A stretch of DNA of 64,000 nucleotides from positions 26,759 through 90,758 of the forward strand of contig CAYUFX010000007.1 of the NCBI GenBank assembly GCA_964444135.1. Direction: 5' to 3'. The translations under genes and the position numbers were made by a program. Below the pieces are notes generated by a model. That model had not been told where the DNA came from. It ran no database searches and saw only the letters and a list, made by a program, of their open reading frames with translations. The stretch is from NIOZ-UU13 sp964444135. Lineage in GTDB: Bacteria > Planctomycetota > Phycisphaerae > Sedimentisphaerales > Anaerobacaceae. Below are positions 51,287 through 58,908 of the stretch, piece after piece; the stretch's first letter is position 1, and the number at the start of each line of letters is the position of its first letter.

Positions 51287-52264
51287 TTACTTCAATTGGC
51301 CTTGTTGTTTGACGTGCCGGGCAAGGGCGGCGGCACCTATTATGCCGGCGTCTTCGCCGAGAGTTGCAAAACATATATCAACCAGCTCTTTTTTCAAGGT
51401 CCAGATATGCTCGTTAAAGAAATCCTTTATACGGTTCAACAATACATCACCGGCGGCTATCATTCCGCCGGCAAAAACTATTCGCTTCGGTTCGGTGGTG
51501 TGCAGCATATTTATACAGGTAATTGCAAGTGCCTTGGCCGTCCCATCCGTTATCTCTTTGGCTAACTTGTCATCAGCGATTAAATGTTCGTAAACATCCT
51601 TGCTGGTTAAGTGGCCTTTTTCGTCTAACACTTTTTTAAGACTGGACTTTGCCCCGGCCTCGACCGCCTCCGTGGCTCTCCTTGCCGTCGAGTCGGCGGA
51701 TGCGTATGCCTCCACGCAACCTCTTTGGCCGCAGTTGCATTTTCTGCCGTCCGGGTATATTATCATGTGCCCCAGCTCTGCTCCATTCTCATCGCATCCG
51801 TGCACCAACTCGCCATTACTGATAATTCCCCCACCTATTCCCGTGCCGAGCGTGAAAAAGACCATATCTTTGACACCCTTACCAGCCCCGACGGTATATT
51901 CGCCCCAGCAGGCAACGTTCGCATCGTTATCAAAGACAATCGGTGCCCCGAGCCTTTCATTGAGCATTCGGCAAATGGGGACGTTTTTGAATGTCGGCAT
52001 ATTGGTGGACTTTATTATTATGCCCTCGCTGTATTTGGCCGGTCCCGGAGTTCCTATCCCAACTGCGACGATGTCCTGCAGAGAAAGACCGGCCTCGACA
52101 AGAAGTTTCCTGGCGGTCTGGGCCATCTTGTCAATGACTACTTCCGGCCCCATATCTACTTTGGTTGCCACGGATGTCTTGCTGATAAGTATTAACTCGG
52201 AATCGAATAAGCCAATCTTGATATTCGTTCCACCTAAATCAATGCCGATAAACATTTCACTCAT
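51287..52264 (-). CDS. ROK-family glucokinase
   Basis: Phosphorylates glucose (or a related hexose) with ATP; cytoplasmic. 325 aa. ROK marks: 'GIDLGGTNIKIGLFD' (ATP), 'AVGIGTPGPAKYSEG', 'VFDNDANVACWGEYTVGAGKGV', catalytic 'FFTLGTGIGGGII', 'GAELGHMIIYPDGRKCNCGQRGCVEAYAS' (zinc CxCGxxGCxE) and 'VFAGGMIAAGD'. It would feed sugars released by the exported hydrolases into glycolysis. It lies about 200 nt from galE on the same strand across a repeat (52311-52420). Confidence 0.92.
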   Translation of the reverse strand: MSEMFIGIDLGGTNIKIGLFDSELILISKTSVATKVDMGPEVVIDKMAQTARKLLVEAGLSLQDIVAVGIGTPGPAKYSEGIIIKSTNMPTFKNVPICRMLNERLGAPIVFDNDANVACWGEYTVGAGKGVKDMVFFTLGTGIGGGIISNGELVHGCDENGAELGHMIIYPDGRKCNCGQRGCVEAYASADSTARRATEAVEAGAKSSLKKVLDEKGHLTSKDVYEHLIADDKLAKEITDGTAKALAITCINMLHTTEPKRIVFAGGMIAAGDVLLNRIKDFFNEHIWTLKKELVDICFATLGEDAGIIGAAALARHVKQQGQLK

Positions 52265-52310
52265 TTCTCACACCTCGTATTGTATAAGGGCTTAACCGGC
52301 TAATTAGTTC

Positions 52311-52420
52311 CTGTTGCAGATAGAGCATTTGTCATTCCCGCGGAAGCGGGAATCCAGTTTTTTCGCTCTGGACCCCTGCTTTCGCAGCGGTGACATCATC
52401 GATTTTTGTTTCCACAACAG
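52311..52420. repeat. Interspersed repeat with CTGTTG/CAACAG ends (uninterrupted copy)
   Basis: CTGTTG at 52311-52316 and CAACAG at 52415-52420 are inverted ends; inside are TCATTCCCGCGGAAGCGGGA and CCCCTGCTTTCGCAGCGGTG hairpins. A second copy at 62755-63009 is split by another element, so this copy shows the empty-site arrangement. Confidence 0.85.
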
Positions 52421-52467
52421 ATAACAATTAACTACTCACCAATTAACTACTCACCACTGACCTTAGT

Positions 52468-53478
52468 TTAATCTGGATAACCGTTAGGATATTTATTATG
52501 CCATTGCCAGGCACTAAAGACCATTTCTTCAAGCTCAGGCTTTTCGGTTTTCCAGCCTAATTCATTTTTGGCCTTTGTGGCATCGGATGTTAATACCGGC
52601 GCATCACCCGGTCGTCGGTCCGCGGCGACGACCTTAAAATCTTTACCGCTGATGCGCTTAACGGTTTCAATTACCTCTCTGACCGAAAAGCCTCTTCCGT
52701 TACCCAGGTTATAAACCAGCTCACGGCTTTTGTCCAGCTTGTTCAGCGCCAGCAGATGTGCTCTGCACAAATCATCGATGTGGATGTAGTCGCGAATACA
52801 GGTTCCGTCCGGCGTCTCGTAATCGGTTCCGTAGATTCCTATTTCACTGCGTTTGCCCATTGCCGTCAGGATGGCTAGCGGAATCAGGTGTGATTCAGGC
52901 CGATGGTCTTCACCAAGGGTGGCGTTGTTTCCCGCACCGCAGGCATTGAAATATCTTAGCGATGCAAAAGCAAGCTTTCCCGCCTTACTCTGGTAGGAAC
53001 ACATCCTTTCTGCTGACAACTTTGTTTCACCATAAGGATTAATTGGTATTGTCGGCGTCTCTTCTGTAATTGGTGCCTGTTTGGGAATCCCATAAACAGC
53101 CGCGCTGCTACTGAAAACAAACTTCTCCACGCCGGCTGCTTCCATCGCCGATAACAGATTCTGCGTACCGCAAAGGTTGTTGCGATAGTATTTAAGCGGC
53201 GCCCGAACTGATTCGGCAACTTCGATGAAGGCTGCAAAGTGCATTACCGCTTCGATATTATATTCCTTGAGCGTCGTAACAAGTAATTCGTAATCGGCCA
53301 AATCGCCTTCGACTAATTCGGTTTCTCCAACCGCAGCACTATGACCCGTACTGAGATTATCATAAACGACCGGCTCATACCCCCCCTTCTTGCTTTCGCA
53401 AGAAAGCGGGGGGGCTTTAAGCATCGCCGTCATATTGCTGCCGATATATCCTGCTCCACCGCAGACCAAAACTCTCAT
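52468..53478 (-). CDS. galE: UDP-glucose 4-epimerase
   Basis: Interconverts UDP-glucose and UDP-galactose. SDR fold: 'VLVCGGAGYIGSN' NAD site, 'VVYDNLSTGHSAAV', 'FSSSAAVYG' (Ser), 'NPYGETKLSAE' (Tyr-x3-Lys), 'LRYFNACGA', 'RDYIHIDDLC', 'YNLGNGRGFSV'. 336 aa. Between 'MLKA' and 'YEPVVYDN' lies 'PPLSCESKKGG', encoded by a 33-35 bp palindrome (53380-53414) and not a family feature; it precedes the second beta-strand of the Rossmann fold. The start overlaps the stop of the upstream lipoprotein gene by 4 nt. Confidence 0.94.
   Translation of the reverse strand: MRVLVCGGAGYIGSNMTAMLKAPPLSCESKKGGYEPVVYDNLSTGHSAAVGETELVEGDLADYELLVTTLKEYNIEAVMHFAAFIEVAESVRAPLKYYRNNLCGTQNLLSAMEAAGVEKFVFSSSAAVYGIPKQAPITEETPTIPINPYGETKLSAERMCSYQSKAGKLAFASLRYFNACGAGNNATLGEDHRPESHLIPLAILTAMGKRSEIGIYGTDYETPDGTCIRDYIHIDDLCRAHLLALNKLDKSRELVYNLGNGRGFSVREVIETVKRISGKDFKVVAADRRPGDAPVLTSDATKAKNELGWKTEKPELEEMVFSAWQWHNKYPNGYPD
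53380..53414. repeat. GC-rich palindromic element inside galE
   Basis: CCCCCCC at 53380-53386 and GGGGGGG at 53408-53414 flank CTTGC-TTTC-GCAAG. It is read in frame as PPLSCESKKGG in galE. Confidence 0.85.
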
Positions 53479-54176
53479 ATCTCGTCACTCGTTGCTCGTT
53501 TAGAATCGATTTGTTGTTCAATACGTTTGAGAATTTCTGCCGCAAGCTGCCTGTCCTTGCCCAAATCTATCCAGGCCATTCCTGCTTTCTGCTCTGGGTT
53601 AAGTCTTAGATTCTGCAATGCTGAGTTGCTTTCTGAGAACATTTTGTATGCGCGTGCACTACTGCTGACGTGCTGCTCAGGTATCGATAATCTGTATTTC
53701 TGCACTTCGCAATTGATGCATAATCGGTTCCCGCTTTTCGGGGGTCCTTCTTCCTCTTCGCTCATGTTCAATTCCACAACTCTTCTAATACTGTGCAGGT
53801 TGCTTTCAAGCCAGTTGTCGGCGCCGACATTATCGCTCCGCCAGAATTCGAAGAATTGAGCCCCCGCCAATGGTCTGGTTCTTATAAAGCCCCGCCACTG
53901 GCGTGTATCGATACCCAGCGTTGCTGGGTCGGCATCAACTTTCTCGACAGTGAAATGCATTTTAGCTAATACATCTTCAGCCATTTCCATTGCTTGAAGC
54001 TTATCGATATTTTCCACGCAGATTGCTTTGACCGCCCCGTTTTGCTGAGGTTCGGCGCAGCTTGCCAATACAACCGCACATGTCATAAGCGCACAGGTGC
54101 ATAAGGTACTTGTGTACTTGTGTTCTTGTTCTCTTATGCTCTTTTGCCCTTGTGCTCTTATTATGTCTTTTTGCAT
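53475..54176 (-). CDS. Hypothetical lipoprotein upstream of galE
   Basis: 233 aa with a hydrophobic segment and lipobox VLASC at about residue 40. The part before it, 'IREQEHKYTSTLCTCALMT', is unusually polar and is encoded by a degenerate low-complexity repeat (54095-54170: ACAAGAGCACAAGGGCAAAA type). The mature part is alpha/beta without a family I can name ('MEMAEDVLAKMHFTVEKVDADPATLGIDTRQWRGFIRTRP', 'RRVVELNM', C-terminal 'AGMAWIDLGKDRQLAAEIL'). It overlaps galE by 4 nt, so the two are translationally coupled. A role in envelope polymer work is possible. Confidence 0.6.
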   Translation of the reverse strand: MQKDIIRAQGQKSIREQEHKYTSTLCTCALMTCAVVLASCAEPQQNGAVKAICVENIDKLQAMEMAEDVLAKMHFTVEKVDADPATLGIDTRQWRGFIRTRPLAGAQFFEFWRSDNVGADNWLESNLHSIRRVVELNMSEEEEGPPKSGNRLCINCEVQKYRLSIPEQHVSSSARAYKMFSESNSALQNLRLNPEQKAGMAWIDLGKDRQLAAEILKRIEQQIDSKRATSDEI

Positions 54177-54434
54177 TTGTCATCCATTCATTTTTTGTTA
54201 CTTCCGTAATTTAGGCGATTATATATCCAACATACTCAAACCTCAAGAGCCAATTGCTTTTTTTCAAGCTGCGCTTCATTGAACAGAGCCCCGACCGTAA
54301 CGGAGGGGTAATTGCCCCCTTTTGATTAGTGCCGGATATGCGCCACTAACATCCTTGCCGAAAAAGTTTTGGTAGATTGTATTGGAATTTTTGTATAGAA
54401 TTCCATCCTTAAATAACTTTTACCAGGAGAGTAA
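54177..54434. other. Divergent spacer upstream of ispH
   Basis: Contains the promoters of the lipoprotein gene and of ispH. AGGAGAG at 54425-54431 is a strong ribosome site for a TTG start at 54435. Nothing else is recognised. Confidence 0.4.
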
Positions 54435-55316
54435 TTGTTAGATTTGATACCTGCGTGTGATTTTATGAAAGTTTTAGTTGCGGAAAAGTGTGGATTTTGT
54501 CACGGCGTTAGAAACGCTATCAGCGTAGCGGAAAAAACACTCGCACTACAGAAGGGCGAAAGCCCTGTTTATAGTTTTGGCCCAATTATTCACAACAAAG
54601 ACGAGGTTGAACGCTTGGCCAAAGTTGGGCTAAAGACGGTAGATGGTGTCCAACAAATTCATTCGGGGACGGTTCTTATCCGTTCTCATGGTGCTGCTCC
54701 TGAACAGATAGCTAAGCTCGAAGAAAAAGGACTAAATATTGTTGATGCAACTTGTATTTTGGTTAAAAGGGTCCAGCACATAGCTAAGGAGCTTGCCAAC
54801 GATGGCTATGAAGTCGTAATTATTGGCGACGAGAACCATCCTGAGGTCCAGGCGGTTATGGGCTGTGCCACGGATGTTGTTGTCATTGGGGATGAAAATG
54901 ATTTACATAAACTGCCCCAAAATGCCAGGCTGGGGATTGTTTGTCAGACTACGCAAAGTCCGGAGCACTTCGGCAGGGTGCTTGGTGCAATAGGACGGTA
55001 CGGCTTTAGTGAGTTGAAAGTAATAAATACTTTGTGTAAGGAAGCAATAAAAAGACAGGAATCGGCTGTGCAATTATGCAGGCAGGTGGATATAATGTTC
55101 GTGCTCGGCGGCCTGGAAAGTGCCAATACACGCAGGCTGGCCGAGCTTTGTAAAAAACATAATAGACAAACGTTTCATTTGCAAAACTGGAATGAGCTTG
55201 ATAAAAATATGCTTTCTGGTAAGAATACAGCCGGTGTTACAGCAGGAGCTTCGACGCCGGATTGGATAATAGCCGAGTTTGTGAAGAATTTAGAAACTTT
55301 TGATGCCGGTGGCTGA
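54435..55316 (+). CDS. ispH: 4-hydroxy-3-methylbut-2-enyl diphosphate reductase
   Basis: Last step of the MEP pathway, making IPP and DMAPP; uses a [4Fe-4S] cluster. The three cluster cysteines are visible in 'AEKCGFCHGVRNAI', 'VDATCILVKRVQ' and 'INTLCKEAIKRQ'; 'HNKDEVERL', 'LIRSHGAAPEQ', and 'TAGASTPDWIIAEF' are family motifs. The TTG at 54435 has AGGAG 5 nt upstream and adds MLDLIPACDF before the ATG at 54465, which has no ribosome site; TTG is therefore preferred. The gene's last 63 bp plus the following leader recur at 57293-57385. Confidence 0.94.
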   Translation: MLDLIPACDFMKVLVAEKCGFCHGVRNAISVAEKTLALQKGESPVYSFGPIIHNKDEVERLAKVGLKTVDGVQQIHSGTVLIRSHGAAPEQIAKLEEKGLNIVDATCILVKRVQHIAKELANDGYEVVIIGDENHPEVQAVMGCATDVVVIGDENDLHKLPQNARLGIVCQTTQSPEHFGRVLGAIGRYGFSELKVINTLCKEAIKRQESAVQLCRQVDIMFVLGGLESANTRRLAELCKKHNRQTFHLQNWNELDKNMLSGKNTAGVTAGASTPDWIIAEFVKNLETFDAGG

Positions 55317-55346
55317 GGTAAAGCTTTCGAGAAAAGGAGAAATAAA

Positions 55347-56828
55347 ATGGGTATGAAAAAATCTGGGGTGCGGATACTTGCGTGCGTACTGATGCTGGCA
55401 AGCGGGAGTTTGCTTCAGGCAAAGGAGGGAAAAAATACAAAAATATATACTGTATTCAATTCAGGCGTGGTTACGGGGGCAAGCTACTCAATTTATCACC
55501 CGAATGTAAAGATAATTGAAAATAAGCAAGTATTGGAAAAACTGAGAGAAAAATGCAAGGAAGTTGAATTTGTGGGTGAAACTCAGCCCCCTAAAGAGGC
55601 TATTAAAAATATAAAGGCTCAAAAAGAAAACATAGATGGGATACTCTGTCTTGGCACTCCCCCTGATGGCTTGATCTCGATAGGATTACCTATGGTAGCC
55701 GTCTTTCGATTGTGGGGGCAATGGTCTGATTTTTATGATCATAATACTTATAAGGGAAAGAAAGTCCTAATATCTTGTTTGCCTGTACTACCCGACAAGG
55801 ATCTGTCTGTCTATTCATCCCGAATAGAAGATATAGCAGGAAAGATTAAGCTAATAGAGGCTATCTCGAAGATGAAAGGGTTAAGAGTGCTGGTTGTAAC
55901 AGACAAACCTCCACTTGGCGTGTGGGAACCATATGATTTTCAGATTGAAACGAGCAGGGAAGAATATGAGAAGGTTTTTATTGATAACTTGAAAGAAACA
56001 TTTGGGGCTTTCCTTGTACCAATTCCGCAGAAAGATTTGGTTGAAAAAATGCAGGTTCAAGATGAGGGGAAGGCAAAAGAAGTTACGAAAAAATGGATGG
56101 ATGAAGCTTCGGGAATTCGAGGGACAAATGAAGCTCAAATACTGAGATCAGCAAAGCTATACCTAGCTATGAAAGAGCTGATGGTGGAACACAATTGTGG
56201 CGCAATAGCAACTGAAGGATATGGATCGTTCCCTGGCGGTTACTCTATTATGCCTAGTCAGGCTTTACCTTCCTCACAGCTTTGTACAGATGGTATAGTG
56301 GCTGTGGGCGAAACTTTGCTTAATTCTTTAATTACTCAACAGTTGGGATTCAATTTCACAGGCAGCACGGGTCAAAATGGTGATTATTTCATAGACATTT
56401 TTAATAACATAGCTATTATTGCTCACTGTGAAGCTCCGTTTAATCCTTATGGAGATGGAGAAAAAGTGCCTTACATAATAAGGAATTTGCCATTTTTTCG
56501 GGAAGAAAATACTGGTGGTGCTGTTGCTCAAGTAAACTATCCAATTGGGGTAACTGTAACCGTGGCAAAAATAGATATGAATAACAAAAAGATAGCTGTT
56601 TTTACCGGAGAGACTGTTTCTGGTGAAGAGCTTTTCCCGTATTGGAATGATTTACTATGCAGGACGAAAGTAGCTATTAAAACTGATGCAAAAGCGCTGC
56701 ATGACAATCAGGATTGGAAATCTTTTGGTCATCATAAAGTAACGTTTTTTGGTGATTATAGACAGGAGTTTTTAGATTTAGCCAAACTTATTGGATTTGA
56801 GGCTGTAGAAATTGATATAAATAAATAG
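55347..56828 (+). CDS. Exported L-fucose/arabinose isomerase-fold protein, paralogue 1
   Basis: First of three tandem paralogues. A signal peptide spans residues 1-25 ('RILACVLMLASGSLLQA'). The rest resembles the FucI/AraA (COG2407) fold: an N-terminal Rossmann-like part with 'LEKLREKCKEVEFVG', 'ENIDGILCLGTP', 'GLPMVAVFRLWG', a middle domain with 'KAKEVTKKWMDEASGIRG', and a C-terminal domain with 'IIAHCEAPFNPYGDG' and 'FFGDYRQEFLDLAKLIGFEAVE'. Cytosolic relatives interconvert aldoses and ketoses with Mn. Export is unusual and substrate unknown. Here the presumed catalytic segment reads 'IATEGYG' with a Glu, unlike the next two copies. AAGGAG precedes the ATG. Confidence 0.6.
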   Translation: MGMKKSGVRILACVLMLASGSLLQAKEGKNTKIYTVFNSGVVTGASYSIYHPNVKIIENKQVLEKLREKCKEVEFVGETQPPKEAIKNIKAQKENIDGILCLGTPPDGLISIGLPMVAVFRLWGQWSDFYDHNTYKGKKVLISCLPVLPDKDLSVYSSRIEDIAGKIKLIEAISKMKGLRVLVVTDKPPLGVWEPYDFQIETSREEYEKVFIDNLKETFGAFLVPIPQKDLVEKMQVQDEGKAKEVTKKWMDEASGIRGTNEAQILRSAKLYLAMKELMVEHNCGAIATEGYGSFPGGYSIMPSQALPSSQLCTDGIVAVGETLLNSLITQQLGFNFTGSTGQNGDYFIDIFNNIAIIAHCEAPFNPYGDGEKVPYIIRNLPFFREENTGGAVAQVNYPIGVTVTVAKIDMNNKKIAVFTGETVSGEELFPYWNDLLCRTKVAIKTDAKALHDNQDWKSFGHHKVTFFGDYRQEFLDLAKLIGFEAVEIDINK

Positions 56829-56979
56829 TAACCGTTCAGGGGATAATGTGTTGAATTCTGTCCGGTGGCCAGACAGGTTTGGCTATTTTATATCATTGCG
56901 AGCGAGGCAGTTCTGGCTGTACGAGTTGGCGAAAGACAATAAAGTACATATCCATCAAAGTTAAGGGCTGTAAATTCGG

Positions 56980-57292
56980 CAGGTGTGCGGTGAAGGTTGT
57001 CGAGCTTACCTCGAGAGGTCTGCGTGGTGTCCCGAGATCGGGACTGAGGCAATCGTGAGGTTTTCTGACCGCCACGCAGAAGTCAGCAGAGGGCATAGTA
57101 CTCGCCGAAGGTGGAGAAGGCCCGAACGGTTCCCCTCGATGAGAGGGGTAAATGGAGTGGTTAGTAGGATACGCGACTCATGGACACAAAGCGGCGGAAA
57201 ATCCAGTTGGAACTGGCCTTTATGGCAGAAGGTAGGGGTGAAGCCCCGATGGCTGCGGATAAAAGGACCGAAGCGTCCAAGGCGAAACGTCA
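56980..57292 (+). mobile_element. Group II intron fragment with reverse transcriptase N-terminal relic
   Basis: The stretch GTCAGCAGAGGGCATAGTAC ... GAAGGCCCGAACGG is the conserved segment before bacterial group II intron ORFs, here at 57080-57128. The frame at 57180-57308 (ATG, 42 codons) reads RRKIQLELAFMAEGRGEAP, then a Lys/Ala-rich stretch, the usual start of intron-encoded reverse transcriptase/maturases, then hits a stop where the ispH-tail duplication begins (57293). The 5' end of the intron is not certain and no RT catalytic domain or domain V/VI is present, so it is a remnant. Confidence 0.65.
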
Positions 57293-57385
57293 ACGCCGGA
57301 TTCGATAATAGCCGAGTTTGTGAAGAATTTAGAAACTTTTGGTGCCGATGGCTGAGGTAAAGCTTTCGAGAAAAGGAGAAAAAGA
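57293..57385 (+). repeat. Duplicated ispH 3' end and leader
   Basis: 93 nt aligning gaplessly with 55254-55346 (few mismatches): the last codons of ispH ('PDWIIAEFVKNLETFDAGG' in the original), its stop, and the GCTTTCGAGAAAAGGAGA leader before the paralogue. It shows the duplication unit was ispH tail plus following gene. Confidence 0.9.
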
Positions 57386-58882
57386 ATGAGTTTTAAAAAA
57401 CCTGGCACTTGGGTAGTTGTGTGGGTGCTGATGCTGGCAGGCGGGAGTTTACTTCAGGCAAAAGAGGGGAAAAATACAAAAATATATACGGTATTTGCTT
57501 CGGGAGGTGTTCAACACTTTGAATCCGAACTTTTGAAACCTTTAACGAATGAAGAGCTTCTGCGTAAACTTCGAAGCGAGTGCGATGGAGTAGATTTCGT
57601 TGTTGGCTCATTTCCCCATCAAATAGAGCATATAAAAGAAAATTTTGACGGAGTTCTCACTTTTGGTCGTTTAAGAAGGTATTCGATAGCGTTGACCGGA
57701 TTGCCTACAATAGTTGTATATAATTTCCCTGAATTTTTGCATATTCCCTATGGGTTTTTCTTAAGTAAAGGGAAGATTTTGATTGCTTGTTTAGATAGGG
57801 CAAATACCTGTTCGGCGTCTGTATCTTCATCAATGTTTGAAGATTTAGTAGAAAAAATCAAATTAATTCAAGTTCTAAAAAGGATGAAGGAATCAAGGAT
57901 ACTAGCTGTGACAGATGGGCCGCTCACGGATTTCTTCGAACGTGGAGATATACACAACGTTTACGACGGGGATATACGGCAAAAAAAAGACCGTCAGGAT
58001 ATTTTCCTCAATGCGGTGGAAGAATCATTAGGGGTAAAAGTTACAAAGATAGGAATCGAGGAAGTATCTTCCAATGAGCAAATTCAGAATATTTGGTCCA
58101 ATGAAAATTATAAGAAAGCAGAAGAAATTGCGAAAATGTGGATTGCTGAAGCTAAGGGTATGAAAGATACTATCGAATCAGAGGTAGTAAAGGCAGCTAA
58201 GGTATATTTAGCTCTGGAAATATTAATGGAAAAATATAATGCGACGGCCATAACATTTCATCTCAGGTCACTTATCAAGAATCCGAGACCGGAGGATAAG
58301 GTTTGGCCGAGCCTGGGTGATTCAGAACTTCAAAAAAGAGGCGTCGTCGCCTGTTGTCAGGCGCACTTAAATGTAGTGCTTACCCACATGTTAGCGCAAT
58401 ATGCCTTCGGTAGGCCTTCTATGATGGGTGATATTACATACGAGCCCTTTAACGATGTAAGTATTGTTATGCACTGTGGAGCTCCGTGGAACCCTTATGG
58501 AGATGACAGAAGAGTTCCTTATATCATAAGAGACCATGCGGAGAGGAGCGTAAGAGGACATTCAAAGCCCGGAGCAGGTGCTTGTTCGGAAGTATTATTT
58601 CCAGCAAATGAACCCGTTACAATATGGAGGATTGATGTGCTAAGTAAAAAAATACTGGTTCATACCGGCACGACTGTTTCCGGTTACTCTCTTTATAAAG
58701 ATTTTGGTTATTTAATGTGCAGGTCGAAATTAGTTGCTAAAGTTGATACGAAAAAGATACAAAAGCACGTTTATCAGGATAAATATGGAGTCCATAGAAC
58801 AGTAACTTTTGGTGACCATAGAGAAAGCCTCAAAGATTTAGCCACCTTAATGGGATATGAAGTGATAGAAGAGGATAGATAG
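57386..58882 (+). CDS. Exported L-fucose/arabinose isomerase-fold protein, paralogue 2
   Basis: 498 aa with signal peptide 'VVVWVLMLAGGSLLQA' and the same domain order as its neighbours. It aligns along its full length with paralogue 3 ('VYNFPEFLHIPYGF', 'SMFEDLVEKIKLIQVLKRMKESRILAVTDG', 'AEEIAKMWIAEAKGMKDT', 'FGRPSMMGDITYEPFNDVSIVMHCGAPWNPYGDDRRVPYIIRDHA'). In place of the Glu segment of paralogue 1 it has 'ITFHLRSL'. The C-terminal 'HRTVTFGDHRESLKDLATLMGYEVIEED' is shared. No reaction is known; sugar or sugar-acid binding outside the cytoplasm is likely. AAGGAG precedes the ATG within the duplicated leader. Confidence 0.6.
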   Translation: MSFKKPGTWVVVWVLMLAGGSLLQAKEGKNTKIYTVFASGGVQHFESELLKPLTNEELLRKLRSECDGVDFVVGSFPHQIEHIKENFDGVLTFGRLRRYSIALTGLPTIVVYNFPEFLHIPYGFFLSKGKILIACLDRANTCSASVSSSMFEDLVEKIKLIQVLKRMKESRILAVTDGPLTDFFERGDIHNVYDGDIRQKKDRQDIFLNAVEESLGVKVTKIGIEEVSSNEQIQNIWSNENYKKAEEIAKMWIAEAKGMKDTIESEVVKAAKVYLALEILMEKYNATAITFHLRSLIKNPRPEDKVWPSLGDSELQKRGVVACCQAHLNVVLTHMLAQYAFGRPSMMGDITYEPFNDVSIVMHCGAPWNPYGDDRRVPYIIRDHAERSVRGHSKPGAGACSEVLFPANEPVTIWRIDVLSKKILVHTGTTVSGYSLYKDFGYLMCRSKLVAKVDTKKIQKHVYQDKYGVHRTVTFGDHRESLKDLATLMGYEVIEEDR

Positions 58883-58908
58883 TTTGCTTTCGAGAAAGGA
58901 GAAAGAAA

